A stretch of DNA of 64,000 nucleotides from JAPPHA01 sp965221575 (GCA_965221575.1 CBDCSM010000011.1:372001-436000), one strand, 5' to 3'; shown: positions 54,609 through 63,107, counted from the stretch's first letter. Translations and numbers: made by a program. Notes: generated by a model not told the origin, from the letters alone.

Positions 54609-55304
54609 ATGTACGAAAAATCTGCCAATCCAGATGAGCGTTATCACTTTGAGATATGGGGCGGCCCTTCGGAATCAATGAAGGACCGAAGACCTAGCAT
54701 CAGCTATTGCGAGAACCATAACGCGGACATCGATTTTGGCGAGGCCGCTTTGAATTTCGAGATGGCTGCGAATGAGTTGATCAAAGCCCAGAGGTTGCAA
54801 CCGACCTTTTGCAACTGGACTGCGCCCGTGTTGCACCTAATCCGGCAAACACTCGAACTCCGGCTGAAAGAGTTGATCCAGTGCATCAATTGGCGGCCCG
54901 ATACGGACAATGTTCCGCTCAGGTTCGACCATGACCTGCAGCGATTGTGGAGCCGAGGGCGCGCCTGGCTAGTGGATCACGATTATTCGATCGAAAAAGA
55001 CGCACGTTTAGGTATTACCGATGGCCTGATCGAGAACATACACTCAATCGACCCATCCGGGGACCTTTTCCGGTTCGGGACTTCCAGGAAAACCGCGTTT
55101 GGCCGGCAGAAGTCATCAGACCGGATAGGCTATGACCAGAAGGTGCTATTTCACGAATTCAAGGTCAGTTGTGCCTGCATCGAACATTGGGCCACTGTCA
55201 TAACCCGCGAGGTAATAATGGAAGAGATGAGCTGGAGGAAAGACCCCTATTTTGACCGCGATGACTTCCCGAAAGTTGACGACGACGACCATGAAACCTC
55301 CTGA
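54609..55304 (+). CDS. Hypothetical protein, possibly HEPN-like
   Basis: A 231-residue soluble protein. The stretch TAPVLHLIRQTLELRLKELI followed by RFDHDLQRLW recalls the helical pattern of HEPN-type or abortive-infection proteins, where E-L-x-L-K-E and H-D-L are common. The R-x-x-x-x-H ribonuclease motif is not evident, so this is only a structural guess. The codon use is AT-richer than the core genes. No partner minimal nucleotidyltransferase is adjacent. Confidence 0.6.
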   Translation: MYEKSANPDERYHFEIWGGPSESMKDRRPSISYCENHNADIDFGEAALNFEMAANELIKAQRLQPTFCNWTAPVLHLIRQTLELRLKELIQCINWRPDTDNVPLRFDHDLQRLWSRGRAWLVDHDYSIEKDARLGITDGLIENIHSIDPSGDLFRFGTSRKTAFGRQKSSDRIGYDQKVLFHEFKVSCACIEHWATVITREVIMEEMSWRKDPYFDRDDFPKVDDDDHETS

Positions 55305-55959
55305 GAACCGCAACAGGACTGATCCGGGTCCGCCAGAAGTTCACCTGACGAACTGGTGAAGGCGTTTTACCCGGGCGCTGGCGAGCGATTCCTGAAGGCC
55401 CGCATCACAGCGGATACTAGTTTCACAGGACCTTAAGTGCAGCGACCAGTGCGCCAGCCACAGCGATTTGCGCAAGCCTCGACATCCAACACAACGGAAT
55501 AATGTGAAGGGATACCGCCCTAGCAAGGGGATTTCGCGGCATGATGGGATCGTGGAAGAGATAATTCATCATCGAGTGGCCACTGGATATCGAAATGCAG
55601 CGGCACGCCAAACTTGGCCAGAACAAGGGCGAGGCATTTCATGTACTAATGAGCACCCTGTGGATCGGACGCCAAGGCGACATGGAGGCCGTAATTCGAG
55701 CCCGGCCGCAGGAATTGACCTCAATTTCTTACCATATCCTGACCGAAAATTAACATGAAACTGCGCCACTCATGAGTTTCTGGACGTCGTCGTTTTCCGT
55801 ACGAAGCATCAGTAGTTCCATTACAATGTGTCGTTTTCCTCCAGTGAAACAAAGACCGTGTCGACATCCCCGGTTGGTGCAGGATCGACCGATGTTTCAG
55901 ATCGCTCAATGTCGAGTTGATCCATTTCGGCTTTCGTGAATTGACGGCGTTTGCAGACG
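55305..55959. other. Region without a recognisable gene at the right end of the island
   Basis: About 655 bases with no supported gene. A plus-strand frame near 55570-55755 has protein-like composition (GQNKGEAFHVLMSTLWIGRQ), but no start and no recognised family; it may be a gene scrap. Confidence 0.35.
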
Positions 55960-55981
55960 TTTCCGGTACATGTACCGGAAA
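55960..55981. repeat. Perfect 22-base palindrome near the island boundary
   Basis: The half-site TTTCCGGTACA is followed directly by its exact complement. It lies 49 bases from the tRNA-Thr 3' end, just inside the predicted island edge. This is a good candidate for a dimeric protein-binding site, such as for an excisionase or regulator, though chance is possible. Confidence 0.7.
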
Positions 55982-56029
55982 TAACCCATTTTCACGACTG
56001 CCGTATTTTTGCTAAGTCATTGATTTTAT

Positions 56030-56104
56030 TGGTGCTGCCGGAGAGATTTGAACTCTCGACCTCTCCCTTACCAAGGGAGTGCTCTGCCCCTGAGCTACGG
56101 CAGC
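56030..56104 (-). tRNA. tRNA-Thr (GGT anticodon)
   Basis: A complete 75-base tRNA with an encoded CCA end. The acceptor stem is GCTGCCG/CGGCAGC, the D arm GCTC/GAGC, the anticodon arm CTCCC-TTGGTAA-GGGAG with anticodon GGT, and the T arm GAGAG-TTCAAAT-CTCTC. All stems pair perfectly. Its 3' half is duplicated at 18918-18957, marking it as the probable integration site of the island to its left. Confidence 0.97.
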
Positions 56105-56188
56105 CTGACCTGCGGTTGTTTACCGTAACCCTGACTTGAGGCAAGCACATTCTGGACGGGACACAGTCACTGGTTTAGGAACGCCGAG

Positions 56189-56368
56189 ATGAATGACCGA
56201 ACCGGGAATGGCGCGAAGATCGACGTCGGGCCGAAGACGTCGAGACAGGAAAGACTGCGGCAGGCGCTTCGGGAAAACCTGAAGCGACGCAAGGATCAAA
56301 AGAGGCGCCGGGAACGGCTGCAAAACAACAAGGTGAACAAGAACCGGTCGAGCAGCAAGGGAATCTGA
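56189..56368 (+). CDS. Small basic protein upstream of murA
   Basis: A 59-residue, strongly basic frame starting MNDRTGNGAKIDVGPKTSRQ, with RQALRENLKRRKDQKRRRER and an Asn/Lys-rich end. It ends four bases before the murA ATG. Short Arg/Lys-rich proteins sit at this place in many Alphaproteobacteria. The function is unknown; nucleic-acid binding is possible from the charge alone. Confidence 0.65.
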   Translation: MNDRTGNGAKIDVGPKTSRQERLRQALRENLKRRKDQKRRRERLQNNKVNKNRSSSKGI

Positions 56369-56372
56369 CCAA

Positions 56373-57638
56373 ATGGACTCCATCAGAATCCGGGGGAACG
56401 GTCCGCTCAAGGGGTCGGTTCCGATCGCCGGTGCCAAGAATGCGTGCCTGGCCCTCATGCCGGCAGCCCTGCTCGCGGAGGAACCCCTGGTTCTCGACAA
56501 CGCCCCGAGGCTTTCCGACATCGCGACCATGGCCGTCCTGCTCGAGTCTCTCGGCGTCGACGTCGCCTTGGCGGACAGTGGCCTGACACTTTCACTGCAC
56601 GCAGCGGATATCGTGTCGCAGAAAGCCCATTACGACATCGTCAGAAAAATGAGGGCGTCGGTCCTGGTCCTTGGGCCGTTGCTCGCGAGAACCGGGTCAG
56701 CGACCGTGTCCTTGCCGGGAGGATGCGCGATCGGTGCGCGGCCCGTGGACCTCCACCTGAAAGGTCTCGAAGCGCTCGGTGCGACGCTGGAGCTGAAAAA
56801 CGGGTACATTCACGCAACCGCGACGCGCGGCTTGACGGGCGCGCCCTTCACCTTTCCGTTCGTTTCGGTCGGTGCAACGGAAAACATGATGCTGGCGGCA
56901 ACTCTGGCCCGCGGAACGACCGTGCTGCGCAATGCCGCCCTCGAGCCGGAAATCGTCGATCTGGCCACGTGCCTTCGCAAGATGGGCGCGAACATATCCG
57001 GTGACGGAACGCCGGAAATCGTCATCGATGGCGTCGAACGATTGCACGGGACCCGGCACCGGATCGTTGCTGACCGCATCGAGATGGGAACCTACATGCT
57101 CGCCCCTGCGATCACGGGTGGCGATGTAGAGCTGCTCGGGGGGCGGCGCGACCTGCTGGAGAATGTCTGCGTGACCCTGGAGAAAGCCGGAGTCGAAATC
57201 GAAGACACGGCCCGCGGATTACGGGTTTCCAGGACGAACGGCCGGATACGCGCAGTCAACGTTGTCACTGAGCCCTACCCCGGATTCCCGACCGATCTAC
57301 AGGCCCAGATGATGGCGCTACTCACAACGGCGGATGACACGTCGGTCCTGACGGAAACGATTTTCGAAAACCGCTTCATGCACGCCCAGGAACTTCGCAG
57401 AATGGGTGCCCGGATAGATGTCCGCGGAGGTACGGCGACCGTCAGGGGAGTCCCACATCTCAAGGGAGCCCCGGTGATGGCAACCGACCTGCGCGCATCG
57501 GTCTCGCTCATCCTCGCCGGGCTGGCGGCCAAGGGGGAAACGATCATTTCACGCGTTTACCACCTCGATCGGGGTTATGAACGGGTCGAGGAAAAGCTCT
57601 CCGCGTGCGGTGCAATCATCGACCGGATTACCGGATGA
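56373..57638 (+). CDS. murA: UDP-N-acetylglucosamine 1-carboxyvinyltransferase
   Basis: First committed enzyme of peptidoglycan synthesis, transferring enolpyruvate from PEP to UDP-GlcNAc. It is 421 residues, full length, starting MDSIRIRGNGPLKGSVPIAG. The PEP-binding cysteine is Cys118 in LPGGCAIGARPVDLH, so the enzyme should be fosfomycin-sensitive. Further blocks are EIDGV-like EIVIDGVERL and the C-terminal TDLRASVSLILAGLAA. It overlaps the DUF2948 gene by four bases. Confidence 0.96.
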   Translation: MDSIRIRGNGPLKGSVPIAGAKNACLALMPAALLAEEPLVLDNAPRLSDIATMAVLLESLGVDVALADSGLTLSLHAADIVSQKAHYDIVRKMRASVLVLGPLLARTGSATVSLPGGCAIGARPVDLHLKGLEALGATLELKNGYIHATATRGLTGAPFTFPFVSVGATENMMLAATLARGTTVLRNAALEPEIVDLATCLRKMGANISGDGTPEIVIDGVERLHGTRHRIVADRIEMGTYMLAPAITGGDVELLGGRRDLLENVCVTLEKAGVEIEDTARGLRVSRTNGRIRAVNVVTEPYPGFPTDLQAQMMALLTTADDTSVLTETIFENRFMHAQELRRMGARIDVRGGTATVRGVPHLKGAPVMATDLRASVSLILAGLAAKGETIISRVYHLDRGYERVEEKLSACGAIIDRITG

Positions 57639-58117
57639 ACAAGAATCCAGAGCCGACGGAAAAACAAAGAGGGCAAGCGCTCAACCTCGAGATCATTGAC
57701 GATGAGGACCTCGCGGTCGCATCGGCACTGCTCCAGGACGCAGTGGTGTCAGGCCCCGACATGGAGTGGCACAAGGGACGGCGACGTTTTGTCGTGCTTG
57801 CCAACCGTTTTCGCTGGGAAGCCGGAAACTTTGGGGGCGAGACGAAGAGAGAGCCCGAGAGGGTTCGAAGCTTACTTGTCATCAACAGCGTGCTCGGTGT
57901 CTCGTTCCGCGGAATCAGCCAGCCGGAAGCCGGCGACATCCTGTGTGTCCTTTCGCTCACGTTCGAACCTTCCGAAGCACCAGGTGGGTATCTCCGGTTT
58001 CGTCTGGCCGGCGGCGCAACAATTCGACTGGAAGTCGAGTGCCTGGACATGATTTTCAAGGATGTGACGCGACCTTACGTGGCTCCGTCGGGATCTGTTC
58101 CCGTCCACGACGCGTGA
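57635..58117 (+). CDS. DUF2948 family protein
   Basis: A 160-residue soluble protein of the DUF2948 family, which lies between murA and hisD in Alphaproteobacteria. Its function is unknown. The recognisable core is DDEDLAVASALLQDAVV, with DMEWHKGRRRFVVLANRFRW and EVECLDMIFKDVTRPYVAP. Its start overlaps the murA stop by four bases and its stop overlaps hisD by one, so translation is coupled. Confidence 0.88.
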   Translation: MNKNPEPTEKQRGQALNLEIIDDEDLAVASALLQDAVVSGPDMEWHKGRRRFVVLANRFRWEAGNFGGETKREPERVRSLLVINSVLGVSFRGISQPEAGDILCVLSLTFEPSEAPGGYLRFRLAGGATIRLEVECLDMIFKDVTRPYVAPSGSVPVHDA

Positions 58118-59430
58118 TGCCTATTGTTCTCGACACAACGGATTCCGCGTTTGCCAGGGAATTCAGGAACTTTCTCGACCGCTCACGGGAAACAGACGAG
58201 GCGGTCTCGGAGACCGTGGCCTCGATCATCCGAGCGGTACGGCATGGAGGTGACGATGCGCTGCGGGACCTGACCGCGCGTTTCGACAACCTGAACCTGG
58301 CGCCCGGAACCCTGGCCTTGCGGCAAGACGAAATCGAGGCGGCGGCGGCGCGCGTATCGAGCGAAGAGAAGGAAGCGCTGCGACTCGCCTTCGAACGCAT
58401 CAGGGCGTTCCATCAGCGGCAGTTGCCCGAAGACGCGCGATGGACCGACGAGGCCGGAGCGGGAATCGGATGGAAATGGACAGCCATCGAAAGCGTGGGA
58501 GTGTACGTTCCCGGCGGCATTGCCTCCTATCCTTCGTCGGTATTGATGAATGCGGTTCCCGCACTTGTCGCTGGCGTAGACGAGATCGTCATGACGGCAC
58601 CGGTTCCGGGCGGCGATCTCAATCCGCTCGTTCTTTTCGCCGCAAGCCTCTGCGGAATCGATTCGATCTTCAAGATCGGCGGAGCTCAAGCCATCGCCGC
58701 GCTTGCCTTCGGCACGGAGACAATTCGACCCGTGGACAAGATTGTCGGGCCAGGGAATGCCTACGTGGCGAACGCGAAACGCCAGGTATTCGGAACGACA
58801 GGGATCGACCTGATCGCCGGACCGACGGAAATCCTGATCATTGCCGACCACGACAATGATCCGGACTGGGTCGCCATCGACCTGTTGAGCCAGGCCGAGC
58901 ATGACGAGAATGCCCGCGCAATCCTCGTGACTCCGGACCGGGCATTTGGCGAATCGGTCGTCAAGGCGATCGAAAAGCAGCTCGAAACTCTTGCCAGGCG
59001 ACGAGTCGCCGCAGAAAGCTGGCAGCGGAACGGCGTGGTGATCGTCGTGCGTGACCTCGCCGAAGCAGTTGAACTCTCCAATCGGATTGCACCGGAACAT
59101 CTGTCGGTCATGACATCGGAGCCGGAGCTCGTGGCCGATAACGTCCGCAATGCCGGCGCGTTGTTCCTTGGGCGCTGGACGCCGGAAGCGATCGGAGATT
59201 ACGTTGCAGGTCCCAATCATGTCCTTCCGACATCCGGAAACGCCCGCTTCAGTTCCGGCCTTTCCGTCATCGAGTTCATGAAACGAACAACCATCATGCA
59301 CATGACGCCCGGCGCACTCGAAAGAATCGGCCCCGCGGCTATAATGCTCGCCAATCGTGAATCGCTCCTAGCGCACGAACAAAGCGTTCGAACGCGTCTG
59401 GATCGCATTCGATCCGAAAGAAATGACTGA
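58117..59430 (+). CDS. hisD: Histidinol dehydrogenase
   Basis: Zinc-dependent NAD oxidoreductase converting histidinol to histidine in two steps. It is 437 residues. Seen are YVPGGIASYPSSVLMNA, KIVGPGNAYVANAKRQVFG, DLIAGPTEILIIAD and the metal/catalytic block QAEHDENARAIL, with the histidines in APEHLSVM and AGPNHVLPT. I chose the ATG at 58117 (MPIVLDTTD); a longer in-frame reading would run through DUF2948. Confidence 0.96.
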   Translation: MPIVLDTTDSAFAREFRNFLDRSRETDEAVSETVASIIRAVRHGGDDALRDLTARFDNLNLAPGTLALRQDEIEAAAARVSSEEKEALRLAFERIRAFHQRQLPEDARWTDEAGAGIGWKWTAIESVGVYVPGGIASYPSSVLMNAVPALVAGVDEIVMTAPVPGGDLNPLVLFAASLCGIDSIFKIGGAQAIAALAFGTETIRPVDKIVGPGNAYVANAKRQVFGTTGIDLIAGPTEILIIADHDNDPDWVAIDLLSQAEHDENARAILVTPDRAFGESVVKAIEKQLETLARRRVAAESWQRNGVVIVVRDLAEAVELSNRIAPEHLSVMTSEPELVADNVRNAGALFLGRWTPEAIGDYVAGPNHVLPTSGNARFSSGLSVIEFMKRTTIMHMTPGALERIGPAAIMLANRESLLAHEQSVRTRLDRIRSERND

Positions 59431-59911
59431 CCTGTCCCGAATCGGCAGTTTAACTCTCGACGATTCCGGCCTGCCCGCGCCGACGCCCGAAGTCACGCAG
59501 GAACGCGAGGTCGCGATTTTCGATCTCATCGAGGAAAATCGTTTCAAGCTGGTTGCGAGAAAGGGGCAATCGCCTCCTTCCGGTCCGTATCACCTGGACA
59601 TTTCCGTCAAGGACGGACGGCTGATCTTCGACGTCAAGACCGAAGATCGCAGCCCGATCACTTCGTTTCACCTGGCCCTGTCGCCGTTCCGCCAACTGAT
59701 CAAGGACTACTTTCGGATATGCCAGGCGTATTTTGACGCGGTCAAGAGGTTGCCGACTGCCCAGATCGAAGCGATCGACCACGGGCGGCGCGCCATGCAC
59801 GACGAAGGCGCGAACCTGCTGATAGACCGCCTCTCCGGGAAGATTGAAACCGATCTCGTGACGGCACGGCGCCTGTTCACGCTCGTTTGCGTTCTTCATT
59901 TCTACGGTTAG
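59423..59911 (+). CDS. UPF0262 family protein
   Basis: A 162-residue protein of the UPF0262 family, found directly after hisD in Alphaproteobacteria. Its function is unknown. Characteristic blocks are REVAIFDLIEENRFKLV, GPYHLDISVKDGRLIFDV, DYFRICQAYFDAVK and the C-terminal RRLFTLVCVLHFYG. It overlaps hisD by eight bases. Confidence 0.9.
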   Translation: MTDLSRIGSLTLDDSGLPAPTPEVTQEREVAIFDLIEENRFKLVARKGQSPPSGPYHLDISVKDGRLIFDVKTEDRSPITSFHLALSPFRQLIKDYFRICQAYFDAVKRLPTAQIEAIDHGRRAMHDEGANLLIDRLSGKIETDLVTARRLFTLVCVLHFYG

Positions 59912-59920
59912 GCGTGGAGC

Positions 59921-60373
59921 ATGCCTTCGCTTCTACCGTCATCTGTCCTTTTCTGTTGCGACCACAATACCATTCGTTCACCAATGGCCGAGGGACTGCT
60001 CAAGCAGCAACTTGGTACGAAGATCTTCGTCCAGTCCGTCGGCGTTCGCGGAGGTTCCGAGATCGACGGTTTTGCCATTGCCGTTTGCCGGGAAATCGGC
60101 GTTGAACTCCATCGTCACAAGACCCGGTCATTTGACGACTTCGAAGACTGGGGCGACGATCTGGGGAGCTATGACCTGGTCGTGGCACTGTCTCCCGCTT
60201 CACTTCGCCGCGCGCTCGAGTACACGCGCTACCTGTCTTTCGAGGTTGAATACTGGCCGACCATGGACCCGGTCGGTCTAGGAGAGAGCCGGGAGGCGAA
60301 ACTGGAATCCTACCGGCAGGTCCGCGACCAGATCAAGGAGAAGATCCTGGAGAGGTTTCCGCCTGACAGGTAG
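59921..60373 (+). CDS. Low-molecular-weight protein-tyrosine-phosphatase-like protein
   Basis: A 150-residue protein with the phosphatase P-loop variant LFCCDHNTIRSPMAEG (C-x4-x-R-S) and the catalytic aspartate loop in WPTMDPVG. It sits between UPF0262 and infA, as in related genomes. The substrate is unknown; arsenate reductase-type activity is less likely because the ArsC thiol relay is not evident. Confidence 0.85.
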   Translation: MPSLLPSSVLFCCDHNTIRSPMAEGLLKQQLGTKIFVQSVGVRGGSEIDGFAIAVCREIGVELHRHKTRSFDDFEDWGDDLGSYDLVVALSPASLRRALEYTRYLSFEVEYWPTMDPVGLGESREAKLESYRQVRDQIKEKILERFPPDR

Positions 60374-60425
60374 TTCCATGCGCCGTCATCTGCCACTCCG
60401 GAGTCGGCAAATCAGTCCTGGCGCC

Positions 60426-60647
60426 TCAACCCATGCCGCAGGTGGCGAATTCATTGCCGTCCTCCCCCTGGTTGTGACCTGCGGACCAAGCCATGTACGC
60501 GCGATCCGGCATTTCCTTGTGCAATTCCTCGTTGGCCCCGGACAATGACTCATCGGCGCCTCGCTGCCTCTGATTTCGTTCATCGGGCGTCAAAGCGAGA
60601 AGAGCTTCTCGAGTAAACCACGACGCGACTTTCGACTTGAATTTCAT
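60426..60647 (-). CDS. Hypothetical small protein
   Basis: A 73-residue frame starting MKFKSKVASWFTREALLALT, with ERNQRQRGADESLSGANEEL and a Gly/Asn/Cys tail. Its composition looks native and it lies opposite to its neighbours in an otherwise tightly packed operon region. No family is recognised and there is no strong ribosome binding site. Confidence 0.35.
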   Translation of the reverse strand: MKFKSKVASWFTREALLALTPDERNQRQRGADESLSGANEELHKEMPDRAYMAWSAGHNQGEDGNEFATCGMG

Positions 60648-60718
60648 CACAAATCGGTACATTGAGCGTCCCTCGAAGCAACAATGGCTTCCGATCGACC
60701 CAGGCAGGCAGAGTTGGT

Positions 60719-60937
60719 ATGGCGAAGGAAGAACTTCTCGAATTCGATGGTGTTGTCATAGACGTTCTTCCGAATGCGACGTTTCGGGTCAAGCTCGAAA
60801 ATGACCACGAAATAATTGCCCATACTGCCGGCAAGATGCGCAAGAGCCGCATCCGGGTTCTCGCTGGCGACAGGGTCAAGGTCGAGATGACGACATACGA
60901 TTTGACGAAAGGGCGAATCAACTATCGCTACAAATAG
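60719..60937 (+). CDS. infA: Translation initiation factor IF-1
   Basis: A 72-residue single-domain OB-fold protein. The ATG at 60719 gives MAKEELLEFDGVVIDVLPNA and ends KGRINYRYK, the standard IF-1 length. It occupies the ribosomal A site during initiation. The preceding in-frame codons from 60662 are not part of the family. It overlaps or abuts the unusual start of maf. Confidence 0.97.
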   Translation: MAKEELLEFDGVVIDVLPNATFRVKLENDHEIIAHTAGKMRKSRIRVLAGDRVKVEMTTYDLTKGRINYRYK

Positions 60938-61538
60938 CTTCGCCGCCCCTCCCCGCCTCATTCTCGGTTCCGCAAGCCCGCGCCGGTTAGAACTCCTGGC
61001 GCAGATCGGCGTGATCCCTGACAGGGTGCAACCGGTCGCGATCGACGAAGCGGTGCGTACGCGCGAACGTCCGCGCCAACTTGCACGGCGCCTCTCCCGC
61101 GAAAAATCGGAAGCGCTCGTCCCCGGAGCCGGAGAACTGATACTGACCGCCGACACCGTCGTCGCGGTTGGCCGTCGGATCCTCGGCAAGCCGAACGACG
61201 CCATTCAGGCCCGGGATTTCCTGAAACTCCTCTCAGGGCGCCGGCACCGCGTCATTACCGGCATCGTCGCTCGTTCGGCCACGAGAAGCAGCCAGAGGCT
61301 GGTCGAGACAGTTGTCGCCATGAAGGTCATCTCCGATACCGAGCGAGATGCCTACATTCGTTCGGGAGAATGGAAAGACAAGGCGGGAGCGTATGCCATA
61401 CAAGGCTTCGCGGCGGTCTTCGCCCGGCGGATCAACGGTTCCTATTCGAACATCGTCGGCCTGCCCCTCGCCGAAACTGCCGCCCTGCTCGGCGGCCACG
61501 GTTACCCCGTCTTGGCGCGGCAGACGTTGCCTGAATGA
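60924..61538 (+). CDS. maf: Maf-type nucleoside triphosphate pyrophosphatase (start codon non-canonical)
   Basis: A housecleaning pyrophosphatase that removes non-canonical or methylated nucleotides. The N-terminal motif RLILGSASPRRLELL is essential to the family and is encoded at 60954-60998. TADTVVAVG and KAGAYAIQGFAA follow. No ATG, GTG or TTG lies in frame between the upstream stop (60903) and this motif. The first canonical start, GTG 61011, would delete it. I place the start at the ATC at 60924, which has AAAGGG ten bases upstream and gives 204 residues, a normal length; ATT at 60960 is the alternative. Confidence 0.82.
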   Translation: MATNSFAAPPRLILGSASPRRLELLAQIGVIPDRVQPVAIDEAVRTRERPRQLARRLSREKSEALVPGAGELILTADTVVAVGRRILGKPNDAIQARDFLKLLSGRRHRVITGIVARSATRSSQRLVETVVAMKVISDTERDAYIRSGEWKDKAGAYAIQGFAAVFARRINGSYSNIVGLPLAETAALLGGHGYPVLARQTLPE

Positions 61539-62647
61539 AAACCGGCCGCCTGATCGTCATCGACAGTACGGACACCCGTTCGGTTGCAGCGCTCGTCGTC
61601 AACGGCCGGATCGAGGATCTCCTGGTCGATCATCCGAACCCGGCCGTTCCGGTTCCGGGCGCCGTGTTCAGGGCGAAGGTGGAACGGCATTTGACGGGAC
61701 TTGGCGGGTTCATTCTGAGCCTCGGCCAGGGACAGCACGGATTCCTGAAGTCGCGCGTGAAGCTGGAGCCGGGCCACTGCCTCGCAGTCCAGGTCAAGAC
61801 GATCCCGGTTCATGGAAAGGCGGCCGGCGTTGCAACGCAGATCCGGATCAGGACAAGGTATGTCGTGCTGGAGCGGGGGCGCCGCGGCATCGAGTTTTCG
61901 GAACGGATTACCGAAGATCGGACGGACCTGGCCCGTCTTCGAGACATCGCAGCCTCGATTCCCGATCTGGACCTCTCGTCGACATCGGTTTTGTTCCGAG
62001 CATCGTGCCAGGACGCCAACCTGGCAACGGTCGCCGACGAACTCGCAAGGGAATCCTGCGATTTCAACCGGGTACTGGAGAATGCAAACCAGGGAAATCC
62101 TGGCCTTCGCACACGCGCCCCTGTGGCGAGCGCGCGCGCGGTGACGGAGTGGATGTTCCCGGCACCCGACCGGATCATCGAAGAGCGCGGAAGCTTCGAC
62201 ACTCTCGGGATCTGGGACATGATTTCGCGAGTCCTGGTCCCCGCGGTTTCCTTGCCGAAATCTCCGGGTGCGAGGGAACGCATGGGATCCGGAGCATCCA
62301 TGGTGATCGAGCCGACGCAGGCGCTGATTGCTGTCGACGTCAATACGGGTGACATCTTTTCCCGCTCGCCGGGGCTTGACGCCAATCTATTGGCAATAGG
62401 TGAACTCCCCCGCCAGCTCCGCCTCCGGGGGCTCGGAGGGCAAGTCGTCGTTGACCTTGCACCGATGGCGAAACGCCATCGCAAGCGGGTGGAGGAAACG
62501 ATCGCCGGCACGTTTTCAGACGACCCGGTCAAGACGACGCCGGTGGGCTGGACCCCGCTTGGCCATTACGAATTGCAACGAAATCGCGAGAGATTTCCGC
62601 TCGATGCGTTGGCCATCGAAGAGCTCATGAAGGATACATGCGCCTGA
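61535..62647 (+). CDS. rng: Ribonuclease E/G family protein
   Basis: A 370-residue short-form RNase E/G. An N-terminal S1-like RNA-binding region (GQGQHGFLK) is followed by the RNase E/G catalytic core with ALIAVDVNTGD, whose two Asp residues bind the metal. GQVVVDLAPM and HRKRVEETI follow. It lacks the C-terminal scaffold of long RNase E. It overlaps maf by four bases. The usual next gene yacG is not found. Confidence 0.9.
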   Translation: MKTGRLIVIDSTDTRSVAALVVNGRIEDLLVDHPNPAVPVPGAVFRAKVERHLTGLGGFILSLGQGQHGFLKSRVKLEPGHCLAVQVKTIPVHGKAAGVATQIRIRTRYVVLERGRRGIEFSERITEDRTDLARLRDIAASIPDLDLSSTSVLFRASCQDANLATVADELARESCDFNRVLENANQGNPGLRTRAPVASARAVTEWMFPAPDRIIEERGSFDTLGIWDMISRVLVPAVSLPKSPGARERMGSGASMVIEPTQALIAVDVNTGDIFSRSPGLDANLLAIGELPRQLRLRGLGGQVVVDLAPMAKRHRKRVEETIAGTFSDDPVKTTPVGWTPLGHYELQRNRERFPLDALAIEELMKDTCA

Positions 62648-62863
62648 ATCCGGAGCTCGAAACGGGTCCCGACGACCGGGCCAACCCAGATCGTTGCCTG
62701 ATCGACTTCCAGACGAGACCATTCTCGTGTTTTCGACAATCGATGGCTTTTCCTGTTGCCTTGCCACATTGCCAGCGCAGCCACGTTCGTCAACTCCAAT
62801 TCGATATAGACAGTATCGGGAGTGTAACCTAAAAGGCGCGGATTCCGGCCTGACCCCATCCAT

Positions 62864-62938
62864 GCCCGGGTAGCTCAGGGGTAGAGCAGTGGACTGAAAA
62901 TCCTCGTGTCGGTGGTTCGATTCCGCCCCCGGGCACCA
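62864..62938 (+). tRNA. tRNA-Phe (GAA anticodon)
   Basis: A 75-base tRNA with encoded CCA. The acceptor is GCCCGGG/CCCGGGC, the D arm GCTC/GAGC, the anticodon loop CTGAAAA with anticodon GAA, and the T arm GGTGG-TTCGATT-CCGCC with one G-T pair. The anticodon stem GTGGA/TCCTC contains one T-T mismatch at its second pair, where most relatives have A-T. Confidence 0.95.
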
Positions 62939-63107
62939 TTCTTCTTTGCCATAGCTGAACGTCATACCCCAAGAAGTCGCAGAGACTTGTGATTTTGGCC
63001 GTCATCCAATCCGACCTGGCGTAACAAACGGCCATGACACGTACTTCCCGTTTCCCGCCAACCACAATAAGGCAAATCACTGCCTTGCCAGCAGCTGGAA
63101 TCGCTCG

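Larger units (their letters stand above)
18958..56029. mobile_element. Probable degraded genomic island inserted at tRNA-Thr(GGT)
   Basis: About 37 kb bounded on the left by a 3'-half copy of tRNA-Thr and on the right by the intact tRNA-Thr, in the same orientation. A decayed tyrosine integrase lies just inside the left end. The interior is rich in recombinases, transposase fragments, toxin-antitoxin pairs and truncated genes, while both flanks are conserved housekeeping genes. The boundaries are inferred from the repeat. Later insertions have clearly occurred inside, so the region may be a composite of several events. Confidence 0.6.

Noticed and set aside
55951..56139. Plus-strand frame with PERFELSTSPLPREC near tRNA-Thr, and a similar one at 18936-19086
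   Set aside because: Antisense translation of tRNA-Thr and of its partial copy; useful only as confirmation of the attachment-site repeat.
58183..59301. 372-codon minus-strand frame opposite hisD
   Set aside because: It is the complement of a highly conserved hisD coding region.
61011..61538. GTG start for maf at 61011
   Set aside because: It would remove the SASPRR active-site motif that is clearly encoded just upstream in the same frame.
62648..62863. Possible yacG after rng
   Set aside because: No frame shows the CxxC zinc motif expected of YacG.
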